The notes under the pieces were generated by a model. That model saw only the letters and a list, made by a program, of their open reading frames with translations, was not told the origin of the DNA and searched no databases. From Cheilinus undulatus (lineage: Eukaryota > Chordata > Actinopteri > Labriformes > Labridae), in assembly GCF_018320785.1 (NCBI RefSeq), contig NC_054876.1:5051405-5115404 (forward strand): a stretch of 64,000 nt of DNA. Direction: 5' to 3'. Below, in pieces: positions 10,501 to 20,197 of the stretch. The stretch's first letter is position 1; each line of letters begins with the position of its first letter. The translations under genes were made by a program, and so were the position numbers.

Positions 10501-12600
10501 GCTTTTCTCTCTCTAACAGCTCCATGGAAGCTGCCATGGTTTCTTGCTTTGCTGTTAGGTCTGAGAGCTTCTGCTCCAGGTCACTGTGAAGCCTTTGGAG
10601 ATCTTGATTTTTCACTTGCAAGCTGTCCATGTGTGTTTTCATGTCCACAGACATCTTGTTATTCAGCTTCTGCAGTTTGGCTCTCAGCAGTTTTGCTGAC
10701 TTCGTTTGATCCAACAGTTCATCCTCTTTCTTTTTCAGCTCAGACTTTTGTACATCCATTTCCTCTTTTGCATTGGCAAGCATTCCTTGCAGTTTTGACA
10801 TGCTGAACTTCATCTGACTGAGACGTTCTCTCTCGTCCTTGATGTTGGTTGCCACAGCTTGAAATTCTTCTCTGGTCTTGTTGAGATCTGTCCTCAAATC
10901 TTCCAGTTCTTCCCTTTCTGACATTGCACTGTTCCAATGCATTTCCAGTTTCTCTTGCAGAGCTTGAATCTCAGCTTCCTTCTGCTCTTGTTCACTTTGT
11001 TTTGAGATGATTGACTTCATCATCTCATCCAGTTGCTGTCTTTCCGTCTGAAGCTGAAGGCTCATGTCTCTCATGTGTGTTTTCTGTCTGTTTATCTCAT
11101 CAACCAGACAGTCTGTGTCTTCTTTCATCTTCTGTATCTCAGCCTTTGACATGTGGATGGAGTCTTTTTCTTCCTCAATCTTCTGTTTCTCTTCTTCCAC
11201 AATGTCCTTTTGCCTTTGGATGTCACATCTCAACAGCTCCAAGTCCTGTCTCTCTTTGTTCAGCATCTGTCTGTCATGATCCAGATCCTCCCTGTCTTTC
11301 TTCAGCTCTGCCTTTAGTTGGTCAAGGTTGTGTTTTTCAGCTTCAACCTTTTGCTGCCAATGCTTTTCACTGTCTTCTCTTTGGATGGCCATGTCTGAGA
11401 CAAGACCTGTCAGAACTTGCTTTTCTCTCTCTAACAGCTCCATGGAAGCTGCCATGGTTCCTTGCTGTGCTGTTAGGTCTGAGAGCTTCTGCTCCAGGTC
11501 ACTGTGAAGCCTTTGGAGATCTTGATTTTTCACTTGCAAGCTGTCCATGTGTGTTTTCATGTCCACAGACATCTTGTCATTCAGCTTCTGCAGTTTGGCT
11601 CTCAGCAGTTTTGCTGATTCTGTTTGATCCAACAGTTCATCCTCTTTCCTTTTCAGCTCAGACCTTTGTACATCCATTTCCTCTTTTGCATTGGCAAGCA
11701 TTCCTTGCAGTTTTGACATGCTGAACTTCATCTGACTGAGACGTTCTCTCTCGTCCTTGATGTTGGTTGCCACAGCTTGAAATTCTTCTCTGGTCTTGTT
11801 GAGATCTGTCCTCAAATCTTCCAGTTCTTCCCTTTCTGACATTGCACTGTTCCAATGCATTTCCAGTTTCTCTTGCAGAGCTTGAATCTCAGCTTCCTTC
11901 TGCTCTTGTTCACTTTGTTTTGAGATGATTGACTTCATCATCTTTTCAAGTTGCTGTCTTTCTATCTCAATCTTCTGTTTCTCTTCTTCCACAATGTCCT
12001 TTTGCTGCTGGATGTCACATCTCAACAGCTCCAAGTCCTGTCTCTCTTTATTCAGCATCTGTCTGTCATGATCCACATCCTCCCTGTCTTTCTTCAGCTC
12101 TGCCTTTAGTTGGTCAAGGTTGTGTTTTTCAGCTTCAACCTTTTGCTGCCAATGCTTTTCACTGTCTTCTCTTTGGATGGCCATGTCTGAGACAAGACCT
12201 GTCAGAACTTGCTTTTCTCTCTCTAACAGCTCCATGGAAGCTGTCATGGTTCCTTGCTGTGCTGTTAGGTCTGAAAGCTTCTGCTCCAGGTCACTGTGAA
12301 GCCTTTGGAGATCTTGATTTTTCACTTGCAAGCTGTCCATGTGTGTTTTCATGTCCACAGACATCTTGTTATTTAGCTTCTGCAGTTTGACTCTCAGCAG
12401 TTCTGCTGACTTCACTTGATCCAACAGTTCATCCTCTTCCCTTTTCAGCTCAGACCTTTGTCCATCCACTCCTTCCTTTGCATTTGACAGCGTTTCTAAC
12501 ACTGTTGCCATACTGATTTTCATCTGTCTGAGATGTTCGCTCTCTTCCCTGATGTTGGTCGCCACAGCTTGAAATTCTTCTCTGGTCTTGTTGAGATCTT
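6303..12600 (-). repeat. Coding tandem array, 792/918-bp units
   Basis: Measured at the shared MHWNSAMSE point, units end near 11,855, 10,937, 10,019, 9,227, 8,435, 7,511 and 6,780. The spacings are 918, 918, 792, 792, then 1,655 (= 918 + 792 - 55) over two units. The 126-bp difference is a 42-residue cassette (EKDSIHMSKAEIQKMKEDTD onward) present in units 2, 3 and 6 only. Order from the 5' end is short, long, long, short, short, long, short, partial. Units differ mostly by single bases. Unit 1 is the most diverged (REESEHLRQMKIS), as expected at the edge of an array. Confidence 0.92.
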
Positions 12601-15463
12601 TCTGTAAAACTCCCATTTCTTTAAATAGTTCTGCTTTTGAAATCTGCAATCTTTTCAGGCTTTTTTCATAATGGAAGATGTCTCCATTAGTTTTTTCCTC
12701 TTTCGTTGTTAATGTTTTCATTCCTGTTTTATCTTTCAGCCTTTCTCTTTTCATTTTCAGTTTCAAGATCTCTAATTCATCCCTCTCTTTCTTGATCCCT
12801 TCCAGACAATGATACAACTCTTTTTTTCTCCTGTGCGTTTCCCTCTTTAGAGCTTTTGTTTCAGTTTTGACCTTTGCTGACATCTTCTTTAGTCTGCGGT
12901 AGTCACGATCTGCTTTCCAGGCTGTTCTTTGAGTCTCTTTTTCTTTATTATCATGCTCATTCATCCACACTTCTGCCATCTTTTTCTTATTTTTCAGTTT
13001 CTCTAGACTTCCTGTAATTTTCCTTTTCTGTTTTTGGATTTCTGCCCACATTCTGCTCATTTGAGCCTTCTCATCATTTGCTTCTTTTTTAATTTTTTCA
13101 AAATCTTTCAATACTTCATAAGTCTTTCTTTTTATATTCTGACTTACAATGTTGTTACTGGTTTTCAGAGCTTTCATTTCTTCTTTTATTCTACCTATAT
13201 CAGTCTTTACACTCTGCAACAGGTTCACTTCTTCTCTTATTTTTTCCAAATATCCACATATCTTTTGTGTTGTGTTTTCAATGTCAATAAAAGAGTCATT
13301 GACTTCCTCGGTGTGGTTTAGTATTTGGGATGTTTCGTCAGCGCTTTTCCTCACATGAAGTCGCTCTTCCTTCTTATGTTGCTTCATTCTTCCTCTGTTC
13401 ATGTCTCCCTTCTCTCTCCTGGATTTCTTCAGTCTTTGCTCTAACTTCAGTCTTCTCTGTTTGGCTTCTTTTCTCAGTAGTTCTTTTTTTCTCTCGATTT
13501 CATCGTACATTATTTCACTGTGCTGATTTTTTCTTGTTCTTTTTCTCAACACCTTTTCACTTTCTCTCCTCTTCATCTCTAGTTCTGACTTCAGAATCTC
13601 CATTTCTCTTATTTCTCTTTTTGTTTTTTGTACTTTGTCATCAAGAATCTGTTGTTGTCTCTCAATGCTTTCCCTTAAGCTGTTCATCTCACTTTTTTCT
13701 GTTGTTGTCTGTTCTCTTTCTGTTCTTATATTTTTCCATTCATTTTCTATTTGTTGTTTCAGCATCTTCTCTCGTTCATGCGTTTCATTCAAATATTCGC
13801 TTCTTTCCTTTTTTAGTTGTTCAATCTCAGAGTTTTTATGATCCAAACTGGCAGCTTTTTCCATGTTGTCCTGCTCAAATGTTTTGTTTTCTGATTTGAG
13901 AATCATGATTTCATCCAACAATTTTGCTTTTTCCTCGCTCAGAGTTGTTATTTTGTCCTTATCTGTATATGTTCCAGGGCTGACAAACCTCTTTATGCCT
14001 CCCTCTGTTCTCTTAGAAGTTTCCATGTGAAAAGCTTTCCAATCTTGCTTCCTGATGCCAGTCTTGATTTCCTCAAGGTCAAATCTTTCCTTGATTATTA
14101 AATGATGGATATTTTCCAGTTCTTGCTTTGTAGCCTCAATCCTTTTGCTCACATCTTCTAAATACCTCAGTTTTACATCTGTCTCCATCACATTAATCTT
14201 GAGGTTATCACTCTTTGCTCTAGTAGCATCAGCAGCTTTCTTCAGTTTGGCGTTAAGTTTTCCGACTTTCTCCATTTTCTCCTCAATGTCCTCAGTCTGT
14301 CTCTTTATTTTCATTTTACAGATATCCAGCTTGTCTCTCTCTATCAAAATTTTCTCCAATCTCTGATCAAGTTCTCTTTTTTGTTTTCTTGCAGCAGTTT
14401 TCATGAATTTTCTGTCACCTCTTTCTTCATTCAGTTGTACTTCACCCTTCCTCAAACAGTTATTAAGTTCCTTCAAAAGTTCTTGGAACTGTTGTATGTC
14501 TTCTAGCAATGCTTCCATTTCAGTTCCTCCACCCACTTCTTCTTTGTCAGTTTTGCATTCCTCAGCTTGGTTTTCAGGTTCTCGTTGCAGCAATGTCATC
14601 ATTAATTCTTGACTTTGGTAAATTTCTGTTCTGAGTCTCTGAATTTCATGATTTCCAGTTTTCTGTTCACAGGAATCTCCTACCTTTTCTCCAATGCTCC
14701 TTTGTAGACCTCCACTGGACTCTGGACTTTGTTTTTGCTTCTCAGCATTTTGTCTCATCTCGGCACTGTGATCATTTCCTTCTTGGTTTACTTCCTGCTC
14801 TTGCACATCTTCTTGAATGAAGAGGTTCTTGTTATCCCTCGATTTGCCTCTGTTTTCTGATTCTTTCTGCAGTCCAATTTCTCCTCCCACTTTAGTCCAG
14901 ACTCCCAAATCTTGGATTTGTAATAAGGTTTCAGTCTTTAAACTCTGGCTGTGCAGGTCATTAATTTCTATAAGGAGTCTTTCAACCTCTTGTTTTTCTT
15001 TCTTCATTTCCTCCATAGCAGATTCTATTTCCTTTCCTATTTCCTCCTCTTCCTCTTTAAGTTCTGACATCTCCTTATCCACTTCTGCCTTTTCATGTAC
15101 ATTTATCACTAGTTTTGTGGGACCATCCATCAGTGTTTCTTCCTGGTTTACAGTGTGTATCTGTAGGCAAACACTCTGCCTTTCCTTTTTGTTCTCTCCA
15201 AATTCTTGACTCTCTGAATGCAATTGCTTCAATTTTTTCACCTTTTCACGATCATGAAGGTCAACTGATGTAGATTGTTGGGTAAAGATGGCCTCCTCTT
15301 CAGAAACATCTTCTTCCTCTGATGTTTTTAGAATATTACTTCTGAGAGGGGCGCTATGTGGTTGTGTCTTTGGTTCTTGGAGTTCAAATAGATTCACTGT
15401 TGGGGATGTTTTGACCGAAGATTTCATCTGGCTAACTTGAACTTTCAGTGAAGTCAGCTTAAC
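7445..15463 (-). CDS. Giant coiled-coil protein, large repeat exon
   Basis: One exon is open for about 8 kb. The acceptor (TTGTTTCTGAAG, ending 15464) puts the exon start at GTT 15463 in phase 0, which fits the phase-0 end of the exon at 16206. Residues to about 950 are a unique, Lys/Glu/Gln-rich coiled coil (12,600-15,463). Six tandem units follow, of 264 or 306 residues, each beginning TREEFQAVATNI and ending MHWNSAMSEREELEDL. No signal peptide, membrane segment or catalytic domain is visible. Composition and length resemble fish predicted proteins called trichohyalin-, interaptin- or golgin-like, but those names reflect composition only. The frame ends at 7445 after a 55-bp deletion, with an aberrant tail (HWNPEKNFKLW onward). 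The role is unknown; a long rod or scaffold is an inference from the heptad-like pattern. Confidence 0.85.
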   Translation of the reverse strand, partial: VKLTSLKVQVSQMKSSVKTSPTVNLFELQEPKTQPHSAPLRSNILKTSEEEDVSEEEAIFTQQSTSVDLHDREKVKKLKQLHSESQEFGENKKERQSVCLQIHTVNQEETLMDGPTKLVINVHEKAEVDKEMSELKEEEEEIGKEIESAMEEMKKEKQEVERLLIEINDLHSQSLKTETLLQIQDLGVWTKVGGEIGLQKESENRGKSRDNKNLFIQEDVQEQEVNQEGNDHSAEMRQNAEKQKQSPESSGGLQRSIGEKVGDSCEQKTGNHEIQRLRTEIYQSQELMMTLLQREPENQAEECKTDKEEVGGGTEMEALLEDIQQFQELLKELNNCLRKGEVQLNEERGDRKFMKTAARKQKRELDQRLEKILIERDKLDICKMKIKRQTEDIEEKMEKVGKLNAKLKKAADATRAKSDNLKINVMETDVKLRYLEDVSKRIEATKQELENIHHLIIKERFDLEEIKTGIRKQDWKAFHMETSKRTEGGIKRFVSPGTYTDKDKITTLSEEKAKLLDEIMILKSENKTFEQDNMEKAASLDHKNSEIEQLKKERSEYLNETHEREKMLKQQIENEWKNIRTEREQTTTEKSEMNSLRESIERQQQILDDKVQKTKREIREMEILKSELEMKRRESEKVLRKRTRKNQHSEIMYDEIERKKELLRKEAKQRRLKLEQRLKKSRREKGDMNRGRMKQHKKEERLHVRKSADETSQILNHTEEVNDSFIDIENTTQKICGYLEKIREEVNLLQSVKTDIGRIKEEMKALKTSNNIVSQNIKRKTYEVLKDFEKIKKEANDEKAQMSRMWAEIQKQKRKITGSLEKLKNKKKMAEVWMNEHDNKEKETQRTAWKADRDYRRLKKMSAKVKTETKALKRETHRRKKELYHCLEGIKKERDELEILKLKMKRERLKDKTGMKTLTTKEEKTNGDIFHYEKSLKRLQISKAELFKEMGVLQKDLNKTREEFQAVATNIREESEHLRQMKISMATVLETLSNAKEGVDGQRSELKREEDELLDQVKSAELLRVKLQKLNNKMSVDMKTHMDSLQVKNQDLQRLHSDLEQKLSDLTAQQGTMTASMELLEREKQVLTGLVSDMAIQREDSEKHWQQKVEAEKHNLDQLKAELKKDREDVDHDRQMLNKERQDLELLRCDIQQQKDIVEEEKQKIEIERQQLEKMMKSIISKQSEQEQKEAEIQALQEKLEMHWNSAMSEREELEDLRTDLNKTREEFQAVATNIKDERERLSQMKFSMSKLQGMLANAKEEMDVQRSELKRKEDELLDQTESAKLLRAKLQKLNDKMSVDMKTHMDSLQVKNQDLQRLHSDLEQKLSDLTAQQGTMAASMELLEREKQVLTGLVSDMAIQREDSEKHWQQKVEAEKHNLDQLKAELKKDREDLDHDRQMLNKERQDLELLRCDIQRQKDIVEEEKQKIEEEKDSIHMSKAEIQKMKEDTDCLVDEINRQKTHMRDMSLQLQTERQQLDEMMKSIISKQSEQEQKEAEIQALQEKLEMHWNSAMSEREELEDLRTDLNKTREEFQAVATNIKDERERLSQMKFSMSKLQGMLANAKEEMDVQKSELKKKEDELLDQTKSAKLLRAKLQKLNNKMSVDMKTHMDSLQVKNQDLQRLHSDLEQKLSDLTAKQETMAASMELLEREKQVLTGLVSDMAIQREDSEKHWQQKVEAEKHNLDQLKAELKKDREDLDHDRQMLNKERQDLELLRCDIQQQKDIVEEEKQKIEEEKDSIHMSKAEIQKMKEDTDCLVDEINRQKTHMRDMSLQLQTERQQLDEMMKSIISKQSEQEQKEAEIQALQEKLEMHWNSAMSEREELEDLRTDLNKTREEFQAVATNIRDERERLSQMKFSMSKLQGMLANAKEEMDVQRSELKKKEDELLDQTESAKLLRVKLQKLNNKMSVDMKTHMDSLQVKNQDLQRLHSDLEQKLSDLTAQQGTMAASMELLEREKQVLTGLVSDMAIQREDSEKHWQQKVEAEKHNLDQLKAELKKDREDVDHDRQMLNKERQDLELLRCDIQQQKDIVEEEKQKIEEERHQLEEMMKSVNLKQSEQEQRETEIQALQEKLEMHWNSAMSEREELEDLRTDLNKTREEFQAVATNIRDERERLSQMKFSMSKLQGMLANAKDEMDVQRSELKKKEDELLDQTKSAKLLRAKLQKLNDKMSVDMKTHMDSLQVKNQDLQRLHSDLEQKLSDLTAKQEIMAASMELLEREKQVLTGLVSDMAIQREDSEKHWQQKVEAEKHNLDQLKAELKKDREDLDHDRQMLNKERQDLELLRCDIQQQKDIVEEEKQKIEIERHQLEEMMKSVNLKQSEQEQKEAEIQALQEKLEMHWNSAMSEREELEDLRTDLNKTREEFQAVATNIRDERERLSQMKFSMSKLQGMLANAKEEMDVQRSELKRKEDELLDQTESAKLLRVKLQKLNDKMSVDLKNHMDSLQVKNQDLQRLHSDLEQKLSDLTAQQEIMAASMELLEREKQVLTGLVSDMAIQREDSEKHWQQKVEAEKHNLDQLKAELKKDREDLDHDRQMLNKERQDLELLRCDIQQQKDIVEEEKQKIEEEKDSIHMSKAEIQKMKEDTDCLVDEINRQKTHMRDMSLQLQTERHQLEEMMKSIISKQSEQEQKEAEIQALQEKLEMHWNPEKNFKLWQPTSGTRENVSVR

Positions 15464-16205
15464 CTTCAGAAACAAATACAGTTTTTTCAATTAGAATTTC
15501 AACAAGTAATCAACTAAAGAGAATTCATATTGTTAAAATATTTATTGTACACATTAATATTATCTGTGTGCAACTAGAGTTAGTCAAGCGCTGAGCTCAT
15601 ATTTAACATCACTGTATCAACAAGCCATTCTGCTTCAATAAATTCTTCCTTCTTATTTTGACAAACCTCAGGATAAACAGTATTGAGCTCCAGCAGTAGT
15701 ATAAGGTTACTAAATGGCAATTGGACTTGAAATTATAAAGCACTTTTCTAGTTGTCTGATGACTCAAATCAGAATCAGCTTTATCAGCCAAGTATGCTCG
15801 CACAACAAGGAATTTCACTGTGGATAGCTTTGCTATCAGTGTACATGGATTAGATATTAAATTTTAAAAAATGAATAAAACAAACAAACAATAAAATTAG
15901 AAAATTTAAATTTAAATACACCGGGAAATTACTGTTGGTTGACTACAGGTAGGTATATGACGTATTAAAAGATCCCTGAGCAGACAGAAACCAACAGAGA
16001 ATATGTACTTTAAACTGAGTGTTTATCTTAAAACTATGTGCAAAAGAGCTACAGCTGCATTGGGTCACCTTTTCCTTCAGTAATCTATTTTGATTTGATC
16101 ACGGGGTCTTTCTGCTGCCTTATAACTCCCAGCCAGATTTCTGCTCTGTCAAACAGCCATGATTTATGCAAGATTAATAAAAACAGAGAAAAAAGTTCCA
16201 CTAAC
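15464..16205 (-). other. Phase-0 intron of the coiled-coil gene
   Basis: The intron begins with a GTTAGT donor at 16205 and ends with an acceptor ending in AAG at 15464. Both neighbouring frames meet in phase 0 (KTIM then VKLTSLK). It holds an old dispersed repeat at about 15,765-15,850. Confidence 0.75.
15765..15850 (+). repeat. Dispersed teleost repeat fragment
   Basis: The segment AATCAGCTTTATCAGCCAAG and the following CAACAAGGAATTTCACTGTG match a very common fish interspersed tail sequence (usually TTTATTGGCCAAGTATG). I recognise it by memory only and cannot name the family with certainty. It lies in the coiled-coil intron. Confidence 0.55.
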
Positions 16206-17994
16206 CATTATTGTTTTGACTTCTTCCTTGTTCTTCTTTGTCTCAATGAGGGCTTTCTGTAGCTCCTTCCACGTGTTGCTCATCTCTGTAACAGCTTTTT
16301 CTATGTGAGCTTTAATCTTCTCCATAGTTAGAACAGTAGTTATTGTGTCTTCCAGCTTTAGTTGAACTCCCTCTTTTTGTCGTTGTATCTTGGTCTTTAT
16401 GATTTCTAATTCGTCTCTTTCTCTCAGGGTCTTCTCCAGCAATTGTTCAAGCTCCCGTCGTTTCTTCTTTGCTTGAAAATTGATCCATTTCATTTGGCTC
16501 TTTTCCTCTTTAAAGTCTGCCTCAAGAATCATTCCCTGCCTGTCAGTGTCCACTTGATTCTTGCACGTCTCTGTGCCGTCTTTGTCAGACTGATTTTCTG
16601 TTAGTTGAGATTTGGTTCTGCCTGACTGTTGAAAATGTTCTGACCTCTGACCCCCAGTCCCTTTCCTTTTCTCCATGCGTTCAGCATGTTCAGTCTCATC
16701 CTCCAGTTTGATGTCAGTTTGTTTTCTCCTGCTCTTTCGAATCATTTTTGCAAAATCTCTTTTCTGTATTTCAATCTCAGCTCTCAACACTTCCATCTCT
16801 CTAATTTCTCTCTTTGTCATTTCCAACTTGTTCTCCAGCTCTCGTTTTTCCCTTTCAATATTCTCCCTTGTTTGAGCCATTGCATGTAATTCTGCTCTGT
16901 TCGACTGCACATCTCCTTCAATGTTTGGCATTTCTGCTTGTTTCATTTTCATTTGGTTTCCCTGACTTATTTCAAACTGAGCCTGTACTAGCTCACTCTG
17001 TTCGTGTTGCTCTGTTACCCATGTTGTTTCATTTCTGCTTACTTCTTCATCTTGTCTTTGCTTTTGAGAGTCAGATTTCATATCTTCACAACTGTCTTTC
17101 TTCCTCACAGCCATATCCTCATGATCAGTCTCCTGCAGATCATCCCAGAGTTGATCCATATCTTCCAGGATCTTGTAGAGTTTTATCTTTGCAGTGTCAA
17201 AGTTTACCTCTTCGTTTTGCTTTCTTTGTTTTTCTTCATGCATTTGAGCATCTGTTTGGACTTCTGACCACTTCTGCTTTATCTTGGTAATAATTCTGTT
17301 CATATTATGTTTAAAATTCTCAATTTGCTGTCGGTGTTGTAAAATTTCTCTCTGACTTCTCTTTAACTCTTGAGTTATGTCTGCCATGTTCATCTCTAGC
17401 TGCTCTTTTGCCAGCTTTATGTTGAGCAGACTGTCAGTTTTCAGTCTCTCCATCATCTCCTGATCTTGTGTCACATTTTCTGGGACGTCTTTGGGTTCTG
17501 CACTTTCCAGTGATTTCATTTTATCGTCACTGACTGTTTCAAATTCCTGTTGCTCATCTGTGATTTCACTAGAGCCCTCCTTAAGGGTTTCTCTTTCTTT
17601 GTGTATTTCAGCCTGAATCTTTAAAAGGTGCTGAATTTCTTCCCTGCCACAACACTTACAAACCTTCAGTTTATCCATCAAATTAATATTCTGTTTTCTG
17701 AGTCTTTTTATTAATAAGTTTTGTTCATTTTTTTCAGATTTCAGTCTGTCTATGTCCCTCTGCTGTTGGTCTGTCTTAGTTTTGAGGCAGCCAAGCTCTC
17801 TCTGTTGTATTTGTTTCTCTTCCCAAAGTTTGCCAATCTCCTCCCTTACTTGACATGTCAATTGTTTTTGTCTTTTAATTGTCTCCATTTTAACTTTAGG
17901 GTCCATTTTTGTTTTTCTGTCTTCTAATTGCATGTTCTTTTCTTTGTCCATCTCTGCTCTGCTTGGGTTGTCCTGCTGTTCTTCTGGGTTTGTT
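16206..17994 (-). CDS. Giant coiled-coil protein, upstream exon
   Basis: An open frame of about 596 codons runs on the minus strand. It ends EEVKTIM at a GTTAGT donor (16205) in phase 0, which matches the exon at 15463. The 5' edge is probably the acceptor GATCAACAG (ending 17995), giving exon start 17994. An in-frame ATG at 18009-18011 lies just upstream and is a possible but weaker start. The protein is charged and almost wholly predicted coiled coil (for example ELENKLEMTKREIREMEVLR), with one Cys cluster (VCKCCGREE). The motif KREIREMEVL recurs in the next exon as KREIREMEIL, so the two exons share an old repeat. No earlier coding exon could be identified between 18,011 and 19,000. The function is unknown. 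Confidence 0.8.
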
Positions 17995-18189
17995 CTGTTG
18001 ATCAAGATCATGAAAAATATAGAATCACTCCACAGTCAATAAAAAATAATAAATTATGTGAAAAGGGGACAGGAACAAGTCAGCTGAGATGATAGATGAA
18101 ATGTTAAAACAAAAAACCAAATGAAAAAAACACTATCAGTATGTTTAAAATGACATTTTCTCATGCCTGTCTAAGTGCTTTGCATACAT

Positions 18190-18960
18190 TTGGTCCTGTA
18201 AAGCAGTGGTTCCCAACCAGTGGCGTGCACAGAATTTTTCGTGGGCAGGGGCGAAAAGAAAGAAAAGGGCACATACAGGCGATCTTGCGTGTTTTCGAGG
18301 GCACTTTAGACATGTTTATATGTTATACAAATGGCACATTATATAGCCTTAAAACAGACTAACTAGACAGACTACTAAAGTTAGTTTGTAGTAAGGATCA
18401 GCATCCACAAGAACTGTGTAGATTCAACGTTGGACTGTGAAGAACACACAGAAATGCATAAATAAATCCCTAGGGGGTCTGGGGTCTTCCCTCAGATCAT
18501 TTTCAATTAAGTAGATGTCATTTCCTGTATTCTAGTGCATTTTAACACCATATTAGCACCAGATAATCCAAACTGGTTCTATGAGATATAGTTCTGGCTC
18601 AATATAGATCAAAAAGGGGCCCAACATAAAAGTCATTGCAACAGTAATGTTTCATTGTATTTCTCGGTCCTAATGGTCTTCTGGAGTTTAGTGGGGTTTT
18701 TTTCACCCAAGAGGACAGTTTAGTGTGTTTTGCCAATAAGGAGGGTACTTAAACACACCTTTTTGACACCCAGGTGGGCAGGTTATCATGTTTTAACCGG
18801 CCAAGGGGGCCATTTAGTGTGTTTTGCCAACCAGGAGGGCACTTTAGCATGCGTTTTGCCTCTCAAGAGGGCACTTTAACATGTATTTTGACTCCCAAGA
18901 GGGCACTTTAGCCCCCTTTTTTTTCAACAATTGGGCCACGAGGGGGGCGATTCAGTCACA
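18190..18960. repeat. Transposon debris with 32-bp minisatellite
   Basis: The block opens with CAGTGGTTCCCAACC, a word common at hAT-type transposon ends in fish, and then GTGGCGTGCACAG. From about 18,700 to 18,930 a degenerate tandem repeat carries GAGGGCACTTTA-type words; the last three copies are spaced 32 bp (18,835, 18,867 and 18,899). No matching right end was found, so this is probably a fragment or a nest of fragments. There is no gene in it. Confidence 0.5.
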
Positions 18961-19239
18961 TGTAGATCTCAGTGTTTCCACGTTTACAGCAACTGTATTC
19001 CAACATAACTAGTTTGTTAAGACAAAAATTTTGGATTTCACTTTACAGGGTCTTTAAAGACGAAGTTTGGAGCTTGATTAGGCTAGCTGAGGACCTCAGT
19101 AATTCCACCGACTGCCTGCACCTGGCTGCAAGGTGGGCAGAAACATGGCTGAGGGCACAATCCCCGTACATGCACTGTGAATGGAAGTAAAAATGAACTT
19201 TTAAACACTGACAAATTTAGATAAACAGATGGCTTGGAT
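18961..19239. other. Unassigned spacer with weak open frame
   Basis: A short plus-strand frame at 18,972-19,190 reads LIRLAEDLSNSTDCLHLAAR. It resembles nothing I can name. It could be the start of the LINE whose ORF1 follows, but there is no support for that beyond position. Confidence 0.3.
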
Positions 19240-19699
19240 ATGATCATCAATGGATACACTTTATGAACAAATTTCTGAAGTGCAAAGAAGAGTCAGTACC
19301 AAGGATAATGTAGCAGAGGCTGAAAAGAAGATCACAGGGCTGTTTAAAAATTGGAGGGGCTCTTTAAACCAAAGTAGATTATTTGGGAAAACAAAAGCCC
19401 TCAGTCCAATCTGCTGATTTTTTGGCATATAGGAGGATGTGGAAAAGAACGATGCGGTGGCATTTGTGCAATGCTTTTTGCTGGAGATCCTGGGGCTGAT
19501 CAAACAAGGAGAACCTCTGCAGACTGAAAGAGCGCACCGCATTTCTGCACAAAACATAGCGTCCAAGACAAGATCCATCATCATGAAGTTCAGAAATTAC
19601 CAACCAACAGTCAACATGAACTATTCTCGGGAGTGTGGGCATGGAGAAGAATCTATTTATCCCAATGTCAGTGTGGCTGTTCAGAAGAAAAACGTGTAG
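19240..19699 (+). pseudogene. L1/Tx1-like LINE ORF1 fragment
   Basis: The frame first reads a coiled-coil-like stretch (EQISEVQRRVSTKDNVAEAE, about 19,265 on). After a stop and shift it continues as GLIKQGEPLQTERAHRISAQ, SIIMKFRNYQ, SIYPNVSVAVQKKNV. The ERAHR, I-K-F and FPDLS-VQ-like blocks are those of the nucleic-acid-binding ORF1 protein of L1/Tx1 LINEs, which coats the element RNA. It is broken by stops at about 19,377-19,435. The matching ORF2 endonuclease begins near 21,040 on the same strand. Confidence 0.7.
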
Positions 19700-20197
19700 A
19701 TAAACTGATAATGCTTCTTTACTGAGACTACATACCTTAAGAGATTGAGAAACTTCCCACATTTCCCCCTCTAGCTTTCCTTTTTTAGTCCATTCTCCCC
19801 CTCACGTCTTCTTCTTTGGTTATTAATTTAATACTTAATGTAGGCATGCTATGAAATATTAACCTCAACAGACATGAGATTTACTTCTCCCCCCTCTCCG
19901 TCTAGGAGTTACAGCAACTTTTGTTTGTTTTTCCTGACAGGATTTTCAGTCTTAGAAGGAATTTATTAACCTGAAAGGCAGAGTCCACCTCAGTCTTAGT
20001 TGGGGTGAATCCGGCTAATATTCTCGTACAGAGTGGTATTTTGCCTTCTTCGTTGTTGTTTTTGGGGATGGGTTTGTGTCTGTCTTGTTTGGTTATGTTG
20101 TCATGGGGTGCATCTGTTACAGGACTACCAGTGAAAGTAAACAGCAAAAGGTTTCTTGGTCAAGTAGGCTAAATATACCTCACTCATTGTGACATGA

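Noticed and set aside
6392..12390. Plus-strand and second-frame open frames through the coiled-coil array
   Set aside because: They recur with exactly the period of the minus-strand repeat and have Ser/Cys/Phe-rich composition typical of antisense reading of a Lys/Glu-rich gene. They are shadows, not genes.
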